Shown here one piece after another: positions 1 to 6,454 of a DNA stretch of 12,367 bases. The notes below the pieces were generated by a model. That model was not told where the DNA came from and did not search any database. It saw only the letters and a program-made list of their open reading frames with translations. This DNA is from a bacterium (GTDB taxonomy: Bacteria; Blakebacterota; Blakebacteria; Blakebacterales; Blakebacteraceae). The DNA lies in assembly GCA_025774615.1 (NCBI GenBank), contig JALGVQ010000080.1:1-12367 (forward strand), given 5' to 3'. Numbering within the stretch: the first letter of the stretch is position 1; each line of letters begins with the position of its first letter. A program made the position numbers and the translations under genes.

Positions 1-741
1 GGGATGGGGCCAGACGCTCTCGTTCCCGGTGAGTGCGGTCAGTTCCCCGGCGGTTCGCTCACCGGGGCGTGGAAAGAGGATGATCGCTCCCATCTCGGTC
101 GCCATCGAGGCCAGCGTGATCCTGCCGGCCAGATCGAGTGCTTCTATCGCTTCGCCCTCTATCTCGGCGGCTCGGCCAAGCAGCCCCTTTGCGCCGAAAT
201 GCCGCACGAGAGCGAGCGTGAGATCCTTTGCCGATGCATCAGGAGAGGGAGTGCCCTGCACGATCACACGCACCGTCGGAGGCACCTTGAACCAGACCGA
301 GCCGCGGGAGAAGGCGCTGGCGATGTCCATGTCCCCCATGCCCTGGCCGAAAGCGCAGATCGCTCCGAGGATGTTCGCGTGGGAGTCGGTGGAGACAAAG
401 GTTGCTCCCGGCCCAATGAGCCCTTCCTCTATCGCGAGGTGTGTGCCGATTCCGCGGTCGATATCGAACAGGCCGATCCCCTCGTTGCGCGCATAGAGAC
501 GGCACCGGTGCTGGTTGGCCGTGTATCCCTGGTCGGAACCGGTGGGATTGCAGTCGAAGGTGAACCAGGTGCGCGATGGATCATCCACGGAAAGGGCGTG
601 CGTTTCCATGTTGGCGACGACGTTCGCACCGCCGAAATCGCGCGCCACCCGGGCGTCGATCTCGAGCTCGACGATCTCTCCGACCGTGACCGGATCCCCG
701 GTGTGCGCCGCGAAGATCTTCTCGATTACCGTCTGTCCCAC
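1..741 (-). CDS. Aconitase/3-isopropylmalate dehydratase-like large subunit, partial (C-terminus off left edge)
   Basis: Only the first 247 residues are present; the family is about 420. The family pattern is clear: FD (62-63), an R-rich stretch, GIGTH (97-101), EEGLIGPG (105-112), TDSH (118-121), GMG (134-136) and the GRITLASMATEMGA block (206-219), whose Glu216 matches the aconitase catalytic Glu. The Fe-S cysteines (CTN and CxxC) would lie beyond the edge and cannot be checked. The usual Asp-His pair is Asp63-Cys64, the GIxHQ histidine is displaced to GIGTH, and the Asn before Met-Gly/Ala is Ser212, so this is not a textbook LeuC or homoaconitase. The GTG start is preceded by GGGGAG with 7 nt spacing and lies 4 nt after the HD gene's stop. 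A LeuD-like small subunit is expected to the left. It would hydrate/dehydrate a tricarboxylate- or isopropylmalate-type acid; the substrate is unresolved. Confidence 0.85.
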   Translation of the reverse strand, partial: MGQTVIEKIFAAHTGDPVTVGEIVELEIDARVARDFGGANVVANMETHALSVDDPSRTWFTFDCNPTGSDQGYTANQHRCRLYARNEGIGLFDIDRGIGTHLAIEEGLIGPGATFVSTDSHANILGAICAFGQGMGDMDIASAFSRGSVWFKVPPTVRVIVQGTPSPDASAKDLTLALVRHFGAKGLLGRAAEIEGEAIEALDLAGRITLASMATEMGAIILFPRPGERTAGELTALTGNESVWPHP

Positions 742-745
742 GTGA

Positions 746-1327
746 TTACTCCCCGGTGATCAGCGTTCCCGCAGCCAGCATCGTCAGCGGATCGAAGGTG
801 GCGAAATCAGCCTGATGGATCAGGATCGTTTCCACTACCCTGGGACGTCCCTCTCCTTCTTTCGCGTGACAGGCGATGGTGTTCTGTATCTCGAGCGGGA
901 GGCCGACCCGGGCCGCGAGTGCCGTCCCGCTGATCGGATGTCTCGCGCAGCGGCCGTGATGGCTCTTCCGGTACCCGCCGCTCCCGTCCTGTTCGATCTC
1001 CAGGAGCTTGCCTACATCGTGGAGGAGTCCACCCGCGATCAGGCGGTCCCGATCGACGGGGTAGGGCATTGTTTCATATGATTCCGACTGTGCTTCCAGA
1101 AGGCCGAGAGCCCCCCGGGTCACGGCGAGGGTATGTTCCACGAATCCGATCCCGCGGCAATCGGTCAACAGGGTGAAAGGCATCGCCCTGAGTGATCCGA
1201 TATCTTTCCACCCGCCCTCATTGCATCCAAGGAGCCAGGTTTCGACGACTTTCCCCCTCAGCCCTTCATCTCCGATCTCATCCAGAAGATCACCGAAGAG
1301 GGTCTTGATCTGTTCAGCGTCTATCAT
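746..1327 (-). CDS. HD-domain phosphohydrolase-like protein
   Basis: A 193-residue soluble protein with a complete HD metal-site set: His65 (VEHTLAV), His103-Asp104 (LLHDVGK), His130 (RHPISG), His154 (ACHAKEG) and Asp174 (HQADFATFD). The LLHDVGK and ADF pattern is typical of the single-domain HD/HDIG hydrolases that hydrolyse nucleotide phosphoesters. There is no GGDEF, receiver or RelA/SpoT synthetase domain and no membrane segment. The ATG follows GGGAGG with a short spacer, 32 nt after the upstream dehydrogenase, and the stop is only 4 nt before the aconitase-like GTG start, so the pair is probably translationally coupled. The substrate cannot be told from sequence. Its place between two enzymes of one pathway suggests a local regulatory or metabolite-clearing role, which is inference. 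The fold assignment is firm; the role is unknown. Confidence 0.85.
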   Translation of the reverse strand: MIDAEQIKTLFGDLLDEIGDEGLRGKVVETWLLGCNEGGWKDIGSLRAMPFTLLTDCRGIGFVEHTLAVTRGALGLLEAQSESYETMPYPVDRDRLIAGGLLHDVGKLLEIEQDGSGGYRKSHHGRCARHPISGTALAARVGLPLEIQNTIACHAKEGEGRPRVVETILIHQADFATFDPLTMLAAGTLITGE

Positions 1328-1359
1328 CTGTTGCCTCCCGCTCCTTCAGTGGATGATGG

Positions 1360-2550
1360 TCATCGGTCCAGGGCCGCGATGATGGCATCGGTCAGCACCG
1401 TGGTCGGGGCGGCTCCCTGATCGACGACGCCCTGACCCCCGGAGAGTTTGCTCATGTCGTAGGTCCGGACATCCCCATCGACTACTACCGATGAGACTGC
1501 CTTCCGGATGGTCTCGGCCAGCCCGTTCTCACCGATATGATCGAGCATCATGGTGGCCGAGAGGATCATGGCGACCGGGTTCACGATGGGCGGGTCGAGC
1601 TCGAAATATTTCGGAGCCGAACCGTGGGTCGGTTCGAAGACCGCCACATCCTTCCCGATGTTGGAGGAAGCAGCAAATCCGAGTCCTCCAACAAGACCGG
1701 CGAAGGCGTCGGAGATGATATCTCCGAACATGTTGCCGGCGACGATGACCCCGTAATTCTCCGGGTTCTTCGTCAGCCACATCGTCTGGGCGTCGATGTT
1801 GGTCGACCAGAGAGCGATGTCGGGATGGTTTGCGGCCACTTCGCGGGCCTCGTGCTCGAGCATACCGGAGGTTTCACGGATCACGTTCGGCTTCTCGCAG
1901 ACAGTGACCGACCGGTAACCGTGCTTTTCGGCGTAGAGGAATGCCTCCTCCATGATGCGCCGGCAGGCAGCGCGGCTGAATATCCTGGTCGAGACCGCAA
2001 GGTCGGGACCGGGGACGTCGGCGAAAGCGGCGAATTTCGGATGGCTCCTGAGTGCATCCATGACGTTTGCCGGCGGATCGGTCCACTCCACCCCTGCATA
2101 GAGCCCTTCGGTGTTCTGACGGAAGACCACAACATCGACCTCCGGCTCCTCGAAGCCGCCGTCCACCGACTGGCGAATGAAATTGAGGGGGTTGCCCGTA
2201 AAGGAACGGCACGGGCGGATGGAGATATCGAGGTCGAATCGCTGCCTCAGACCAACGATTGGACTGTAGTAGACGTACCCCTTGTCCTGAAGTGAGGGAT
2301 CGAGTTCCGCGGTGGCCTCGTTCTTCGGTTTGCTCGTGATCGCCCCGAACAGTCCGACCCTGTGTTCGGCCAGCAGGTCGATGGTCCGATCGGGCAGGGC
2401 GTTCCCCTCGGTGCACCAGAACTCCCATCCGATATCGGCATGGAGATATTCCGCTTCGAATCCCGCCGCGTCCAGGACGCGGATCGCTTCAGGCAGGACG
2501 ATCTGGCCGATGCCGTCGCCCGGCATTGTGATGATGGTGCGTGATGACAT
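1360..2550 (-). CDS. Isocitrate/isopropylmalate dehydrogenase family (beta-decarboxylating), probably NADP+-dependent
   Basis: 396 residues, full length for the family. PGDGIG is at 10-15. The substrate arginines are Arg102 (GLRQR), Arg112 (IRP) and Arg144 (FRQNTEG); the catalytic pair is Tyr151 and Lys220; the metal aspartates are Asp253, Asp277 and Asp281. The cofactor loop THGSAPKY has Lys314-Tyr315, with Tyr364 four residues before Lys368, like E. coli NADP-isocitrate dehydrogenase (K344/Y345/Y391) and unlike the Asp of NAD enzymes. The substrate loop SPIVGLR has Ser96 but Ile98 where isocitrate dehydrogenases have Asn, so plain isocitrate specificity is doubtful. Isopropylmalate, homoisocitrate or a related 3-substituted malate are alternatives. 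It oxidatively decarboxylates a 2-hydroxy acid, or carboxylates in reverse. The ATG follows a purine-rich GAGAGAG and lies 26 nt after the peptidase stop. The downstream aconitase-like gene probably acts on the same substrate series. Confidence 0.9.
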   Translation of the reverse strand: MSSRTIITMPGDGIGQIVLPEAIRVLDAAGFEAEYLHADIGWEFWCTEGNALPDRTIDLLAEHRVGLFGAITSKPKNEATAELDPSLQDKGYVYYSPIVGLRQRFDLDISIRPCRSFTGNPLNFIRQSVDGGFEEPEVDVVVFRQNTEGLYAGVEWTDPPANVMDALRSHPKFAAFADVPGPDLAVSTRIFSRAACRRIMEEAFLYAEKHGYRSVTVCEKPNVIRETSGMLEHEAREVAANHPDIALWSTNIDAQTMWLTKNPENYGVIVAGNMFGDIISDAFAGLVGGLGFAASSNIGKDVAVFEPTHGSAPKYFELDPPIVNPVAMILSATMMLDHIGENGLAETIRKAVSSVVVDGDVRTYDMSKLSGGQGVVDQGAAPTTVLTDAIIAALDR

Positions 2551-2576
2551 GATCTCTCTCTTCTCCGGTAACGTTG

Positions 2577-4742
2577 TCAGAAACCGAGTTCATCGATCAC
2601 GTCCGTCGCTCCGAACGTCTCACAGATGAACAGGATGTAGTGCATGTGGACGCTGATGTTCCTCCCGAATTCGGGATCGAAATTGTAGTCGTTGGCCGTC
2701 GCCTCCCAGACGCGGTCGAAATTGATGCCGATCAGTTCTCCCCGGGCGTTCATGAGCGGACTGCCGGAATTGCCGCCGGTGGTGTCGCAGTTGGTGAGGA
2801 AATTCACCGGGACGTCACCGCTCGAGTCCGCCCAGCGGCCGAACTCACGCTCCCGCCAGGCGTTGGAAAGGATCTCGGGGACGATGAACTCGCCCTTGCC
2901 GGTATCCTTCTCCATCACTCCCTTCAGGTGGGTGAATGGCTCGATCGAGACTGCGTCTCTCGGTTCGTATCCCCGGACATATCCGTATGAGAACCGGAGT
3001 GACCGGTTGGCGTCGGGGTAGAGCATCTCTCCCTGAGATTCACGGAGGGTCATGATCCCCTCGGCGTAGAGCTGCTGCAGGCGGCCCAGCTTCGAACCGG
3101 TGAACTGCCGGGCGGCATCCGATTCCAGATACCGTTCCCGCATGTCGGCAGCGACCTCCAGGAAGAGGCCTCCGCGGTCGATCGCTTCCTGCGCGCTCAT
3201 CTCGATCAGGGCAGCTCTGCCCTCCGGGTGAAGGAGGGGAGAGGATGAGTAAGCTTCCCGGATCGCCCGTTCCAGCGCGGGGGCATAGCCCTGGATCTCC
3301 TTACCGAGAGAAATGATCCTGAACGGTGCGATCGCGTCCTCCCGTGTGAGGGTGAGCGAGCGGACCGCCGCGTTCAGGTAGAGTTCTTCATCGACCGGCC
3401 CGTAGTAATCACCCGGACCACCGAGGAGCGAGTCCCGCACCCGATCCAGCGATTCCCCGCGGTACCGGTTAGCCCGGCGGTTCTCGGGCAATGTCTTCTG
3501 CAGGAGGTATTCATAGAGGTTAAGCGCGTACGACTGGACGGGTGAGTAGAGGAGTTCGGATATCGTCCGGCTCAGAGCATCCCGCTCCCGCATACCCCGG
3601 TAGATCTCCCCCAGTTCCTGAAGCACCCCGTCGTAGCGGGACTTCAGCCGGGGGTCAATGCTCCAGGAGTCGGCCCAGATCTGTTCTTCATGCCGCTTCG
3701 AGGAGATGAGGTCCATCCGGTCGATTCCTATCACTTTCCCCTGGTAGTTCTTGTAGCCGTTGGCTATCCCCTTGATCGTCTCGGCGAACCGGATCTGAAG
3801 TTCCCGATCGCCCTCACCAGCGCGCTCCATGACCCCGATCCGCTCTCCCCTGATCATGATCTCATAGGGCAGGCGCGATTCCCGCTCGTAGGAGACGTAG
3901 GCAGAACTCCGATAACGCATCGTTGTGCCGGGAAACCCGAGGAGAAACACGAAATCGTCCTCGGCCGGAGCGTCCCGGGCGACCTTGAGCCATGTGCGGG
4001 GATGGTACGGCACGTTTTCGGTGTTGTAAGCCGCGCCGGAACCGTCGAGTGCCACATAGGCCCGCAGGAAGGAGAAGTCCCCGGTGTGGCGGGGGAACAT
4101 CCAGTTATCGGTCTCCGAGCCGAAATTCCCTACCGCGAAGGGCGGGACATACACGATCCGGATATCCCTGATCGTCTGGAAACCGATCAGCTTGAAGGTG
4201 TTGCCGTAGGAAATGGCCGAGATGGAGAACTCGAGCGAGTCGTCGCGCTCCCTCGCTTCGGTGACGATATTTCTCACAGCCGTGTTGATGGTTCGCTGGC
4301 GTTCTTCCCAGGTCATGCCATCTTCCACATCGGCCATTATCCGTCCGGTGACATCCTGGTAGTACTGGACCATCCGCGCGGTATACCCGTGGGCCTGGAT
4401 CTCATCAGTACGCGTCTCCGCCAGATAACCGTCGGTGATGTAGTCATTCTCCGCGGTGGCGATCCGGGCTACCGCTCCGAACGCCACGTGATGGTTCGTC
4501 ATGATCAGGCCGTCGGCGCTGACGAATTCCCCGGTACCTCCCCCCAGGAGGAGGATGGCTTCGTGGACGCCCGCTTCCCCCGGGTTGAACACCTGGGAGA
4601 CAGGTATACGCAGGCCGGCCTGCCGCAGGTTGAGCTGGCCGATCCGGTCGGGAGTCCACTGTCCTTCGTCGGTGAAGGCGTAGTGTGAGGCAACAGCAAT
4701 AAACAGCAGGGCGAATATCGCGGAAACTGAACGTTTTACCAT
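2577..4742 (-). CDS. Secreted S46 family dipeptidyl peptidase, DPP11-type (Asp/Glu-specific)
   Basis: A 721-residue serine exopeptidase of the S46 (DPP7/DPP11) family. A Sec signal peptide (basic MVKR, then a hydrophobic run to about residue 19, no lipobox) predicts export to the periplasm or outside. The chymotrypsin-like triad is His85 (MTNHHV), Asp212 (GSETDNWMFPRHTGDF) and Ser659 (TTGGNSGSP). Asp676, Trp214 and Asn332 fit the residues that hold the substrate N-terminus, so it should release dipeptides. Arg677 lies exactly 18 residues after Ser659 in NFDRVWE, the spacing of Ser655 and Arg673 in Porphyromonas DPP11, where Arg gives Asp/Glu preference at P1; DPP7 has Gly there. The ATG at 4742 is chosen over an in-frame GTG at 4781 because it starts the signal peptide and has GAGG 8 nt upstream. 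It lies 38 nt after fumarase beta, an unusual partner for a peptidase. Confidence 0.93.
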   Translation of the reverse strand: MVKRSVSAIFALLFIAVASHYAFTDEGQWTPDRIGQLNLRQAGLRIPVSQVFNPGEAGVHEAILLLGGGTGEFVSADGLIMTNHHVAFGAVARIATAENDYITDGYLAETRTDEIQAHGYTARMVQYYQDVTGRIMADVEDGMTWEERQRTINTAVRNIVTEARERDDSLEFSISAISYGNTFKLIGFQTIRDIRIVYVPPFAVGNFGSETDNWMFPRHTGDFSFLRAYVALDGSGAAYNTENVPYHPRTWLKVARDAPAEDDFVFLLGFPGTTMRYRSSAYVSYERESRLPYEIMIRGERIGVMERAGEGDRELQIRFAETIKGIANGYKNYQGKVIGIDRMDLISSKRHEEQIWADSWSIDPRLKSRYDGVLQELGEIYRGMRERDALSRTISELLYSPVQSYALNLYEYLLQKTLPENRRANRYRGESLDRVRDSLLGGPGDYYGPVDEELYLNAAVRSLTLTREDAIAPFRIISLGKEIQGYAPALERAIREAYSSSPLLHPEGRAALIEMSAQEAIDRGGLFLEVAADMRERYLESDAARQFTGSKLGRLQQLYAEGIMTLRESQGEMLYPDANRSLRFSYGYVRGYEPRDAVSIEPFTHLKGVMEKDTGKGEFIVPEILSNAWREREFGRWADSSGDVPVNFLTNCDTTGGNSGSPLMNARGELIGINFDRVWEATANDYNFDPEFGRNISVHMHYILFICETFGATDVIDELGF

Positions 4743-4780
4743 GATCCGATCCTCTGATCTGTCGGGTGTGGAACAGCGCA

Positions 4781-5338
4781 CTACATACGTGCGTACTCCT
4801 TGATGCCATCTTCATACTGGTTCCCGCCGTGGGAGTCCTGCGCGACGATAACCGGGAAATCCTCAACGACCAGGCGCCTGAGTGCCTCAGGGCCGAGATC
4901 CTCGTACGCGACGACCTCCATGGAGGTCACTGACCGTGCGATAAGAGCGGCGGCGCCCCCGACGGCGGTGAAGTAGACGGCACCATGCTCCAGCATCGCC
5001 TCTACCACAGCCTCACCTCGGGCACCCTTGCCGATCATCCCCCGCAGCCCCAGGGCGATCAGGGCCGGGCTGTACGGGTCCATCCGGTAGGAGGTGGTCG
5101 GGCCGCATGAGCCGATGACCTGGCCCGGTTTTGCGGGTGATGGTCCGGCGAAGTAGATGGTCTCGCCTTCGATGGCGATCGGGAGCGGTTTGCCCGCCTC
5201 GAGCAGGTCGACCAGACGCTGGTGCGCCTGGTCACGGCCGACATAGAGCGGCCCGCTCAGCAGAACGCGATCACCTGCCTTGAGGTCCTTGACATCCTCC
5301 GGGGTCAGAGGCAGCTGGATCTTCTTTCGGTCTGACAT
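4781..5338 (-). CDS. Class I fumarate hydratase, beta subunit
   Basis: 185 residues, matching the C-terminal domain of class I (Fe-S) fumarases, which many anaerobes and archaea encode as a separate beta subunit. Conserved marks are GRDQAHQRL (34-42), the product-binding GPTTSYRMD (79-87), MIGKG (101-105) and TAVGGAAAL (124-132). With the alpha subunit encoded just upstream it reversibly hydrates fumarate to malate in the cytoplasm. Fe-S tartrate dehydratase has the same subunit design and cannot be excluded, but a TCA-type neighbourhood favours fumarase. The ATG has GAGGAG 7 nt upstream and lies 23 nt after the alpha stop. Confidence 0.92.
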   Translation of the reverse strand: MSDRKKIQLPLTPEDVKDLKAGDRVLLSGPLYVGRDQAHQRLVDLLEAGKPLPIAIEGETIYFAGPSPAKPGQVIGSCGPTTSYRMDPYSPALIALGLRGMIGKGARGEAVVEAMLEHGAVYFTAVGGAAALIARSVTSMEVVAYEDLGPEALRRLVVEDFPVIVAQDSHGGNQYEDGIKEYARM

Positions 5339-5361
5339 GGTCTATCTCCTCGGGGTGGATG

Positions 5362-6201
5362 CTAAATGACGGCCGTTTTGTGACGGGCGGCATGGCACTG
5401 CATGTTCACCGCGACCGGTAGACTGGCGATGTGACACGGGTAATACTCCACGTGCACATCAAGGGCGGTCACCTTTCCACCGAGCCCCATAGGGCCGATC
5501 CCCAGGTTGTTGACCTGTTCCAGTATTTCGAGTTCCAGCTCGGCATAGAAGGGATCAGGGTGCCGGATACCGATATCCCTCATCAGGGATTTCTTGGCGA
5601 GTCGCGCGCACAGGTCGAAGGTCCCACCGATACCCACACCCACCACGACGGGAGGGCAGGGATTCGACCCCGATTCCTTCACCCGGTTCACAACAAAGTC
5701 GATCACGCCCTGGCGGCCGACGGCCGGAGCGAACTGCCGGGCCATGCTCATGTTCTCACTGCCCCCTCCCTTGGGGGCGATGGTGACGGTGACCTTGTCC
5801 CCCGGGACGAACTCGACCGTGAGGGCCGCGGGAGTATTGTCACCGGTGTTCTTCCGCCGCAGCGGGTCACCCACTATCGATTTTCTGAGATACCCCTCTT
5901 CGTATCCCTGGCGAACACCTTCATCGACTGCGGCCTGGATGTCTCCCTCGATGAAGGCATCGTGACCGATCTCGACGAATACCGCGGCGTATCCGGTATC
6001 CTGGCACATCGGGACCCGTTCCTTCGCGGCGATCTCGGCGTTCTCAAGCAACTGGTCGAGGATTTCCCGGCCGACGGGCGATTCCTCACTGTCACGACCG
6101 TTCTTCAGAGCGGTGAGTACATCTTCTCCAAGGTCGTAATTCGCTCGTATGGCGAGGTCTTTGATAGCTTCTGTGATGCGTTCTGCCGGTATGACCCGCA
6201 T
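5362..6201 (-). CDS. Class I fumarate hydratase, alpha subunit ([4Fe-4S])
   Basis: 279 residues, the N-terminal catalytic part of a two-subunit class I fumarase. The three probable [4Fe-4S] ligands are Cys66 (MCQDTG), Cys182 (SNPCPP) and Cys269 (MQCHAARH). Other family blocks are RRKNTGDNTPA (116-126), PKGGGSEN (143-150) and GIGGTFD (190-196). Such clusters are oxygen-labile, in keeping with an anaerobic or microaerobic cell. Two ATGs lie six bases apart, at 6207 and 6201. The ribosome site AAGGGGGAG ends 1 nt before the first and 7 nt before the second, so I place the start at 6201. It is the first gene of the minus-strand operon, facing the acyl-CoA synthetase across the divergent control region. 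Tartrate dehydratase alpha is the main alternative. Confidence 0.92.
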   Translation of the reverse strand: MRVIPAERITEAIKDLAIRANYDLGEDVLTALKNGRDSEESPVGREILDQLLENAEIAAKERVPMCQDTGYAAVFVEIGHDAFIEGDIQAAVDEGVRQGYEEGYLRKSIVGDPLRRKNTGDNTPAALTVEFVPGDKVTVTIAPKGGGSENMSMARQFAPAVGRQGVIDFVVNRVKESGSNPCPPVVVGVGIGGTFDLCARLAKKSLMRDIGIRHPDPFYAELELEILEQVNNLGIGPMGLGGKVTALDVHVEYYPCHIASLPVAVNMQCHAARHKTAVI

Positions 6202-6208
6202 GCTCATG

Positions 6209-6217
6209 CTCCCCCTT
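6209..6217 (-). promoter_or_regulatory. Ribosome binding site deciding the fumarase alpha start
   Basis: AAGGGGGAG on the minus strand. Spacing is 7 nt to the ATG at 6201 but only 1 nt to the ATG at 6207, which favours the inner start. Confidence 0.6.
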
Positions 6218-6234
6218 GTGAAGGCGGTTTGACT

Positions 6235-6250
6235 CGGCCCGACGGGGCCG
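6235..6250. repeat. GC-rich inverted repeat (possible hairpin) in the fumarase leader
   Basis: A perfect 6-bp stem, CGGCCC paired with GGGCCG, around a 4-nt GACG loop, about 20 nt upstream of the fumarase alpha ribosome site. No U-tract follows in either direction, so it is not an intrinsic terminator. It could stabilise the 5' end of the mRNA or be chance in GC-rich DNA. Confidence 0.4.
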
Positions 6251-6267
6251 GAGAGGGTGTGGGTTCA

Positions 6268-6296
6268 AACATCTGCCCGGCGGTGACGGTAGTCAA
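6268..6296 (-). promoter_or_regulatory. Candidate promoter for the fumarase operon (weak)
   Basis: The minus strand has TTGACT (6296-6291), 17 nt, then GATGTT (6273-6268). The -35 box is good and the -10 box poor, so the site is tentative. It would give a leader of about 60 nt. Confidence 0.25.
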
Positions 6297-6339
6297 CTCC
6301 ATTGGTACGCATTAATAACGGATTTTCGACCGGTGGCAC

Positions 6340-6369
6340 TTGATTGCGGCATGACTTGCGGAATATATC
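6340..6369 (+). promoter_or_regulatory. Candidate promoter for the acyl-CoA synthetase operon
   Basis: TTGATT (6340-6345), 18 nt, then TATATC (6364-6369), a fair sigma-70-like match in the AT-richest part of the gap. It would start transcription near 6376, just before the palindrome at 6389-6404. Confidence 0.35.
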
Positions 6370-6388
6370 ATGGACCGATAGCCTGATA

Positions 6389-6404
6389 ACCGTTTCGAAC
6401 CGGT
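6389..6404. repeat. 16-bp near-perfect palindrome, candidate operator
   Basis: ACCGTTTCGAACCGGT is self-complementary at 14 of 16 positions, centred on TTCGAA. It sits between the candidate plus-strand promoter and the ribosome site at 6410. A related half-site, TTTTCGACCGGT, lies upstream at 6323-6334. The position suits a repressor operator; no matching regulator gene is in the window. Confidence 0.4.
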
Positions 6405-6418
6405 ATTGCGGAGGTGGC

Positions 6419-6454
6419 ATGGACTCACAGAACTTCATCTGTTTCATTTCATGA
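6419..6454 (+). CDS. Possible 11-codon leader ORF overlapping the acyl-CoA synthetase start
   Basis: ATG to TGA, encoding MDSQNFICFIS. It has the only strong ribosome site here, GGAGG at 6410-6414, although the 4-nt spacing is tight. Its TGA overlaps the synthetase ATG as ATGA (6451-6454). The synthetase ATG has no Shine-Dalgarno of its own, so coupling through this mini-ORF would explain its translation. The peptide has no run of a single amino acid suggesting classical attenuation. A 36-nt ORF can arise by chance, so this is tentative. Confidence 0.4.
   Translation: MDSQNFICFIS

Larger units (their letters stand above)
6202..6450. promoter_or_regulatory. Divergent intergenic control region between the fumarase operon and the acyl-CoA synthetase operon
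   Basis: This is the only sizeable gap in the window. It must hold the start signals for both divergent operons. I see promoter-like hexamers in both directions, a GC hairpin on the fumarase side, a 16-bp palindrome and repeated TTGCGG and CCGGT motifs on the synthetase side, and a possible 11-codon leader ORF. AT-rich patches lie at about 6303-6326 and 6361-6370. Confidence 0.7.

Noticed and set aside
4-759. 251-codon plus-strand ORF over the aconitase-like gene
   Set aside because: Antisense shadow: the minus strand encodes a clear aconitase-superfamily protein, and this frame shows no recognisable motif and a composition rich in Arg, Gly and Asp.
3690-4688. 332-codon plus-strand ORF inside the S46 peptidase
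   Set aside because: Antisense to a gene with an intact catalytic triad; no domain pattern or ribosome site, and such long shadows are expected at this GC3.
4743-4781. Upstream in-frame GTG at 4781 as the S46 peptidase start
   Set aside because: It would put 13 polar residues before the signal peptide and overlap the fumarase beta stop; the ATG at 4742 has better ribosome-site spacing and a clean signal peptide.
6235-6250. GC hairpin as an intrinsic terminator
   Set aside because: No T-run follows the stem in either direction, and its place upstream of a gene start does not suit a terminator.
5431-6315. 294-codon plus-strand ORF across fumarase alpha and into the intergenic gap
   Set aside because: Runs antisense to the whole fumarase alpha gene; His-, Asp- and Gly-rich translation without family features.
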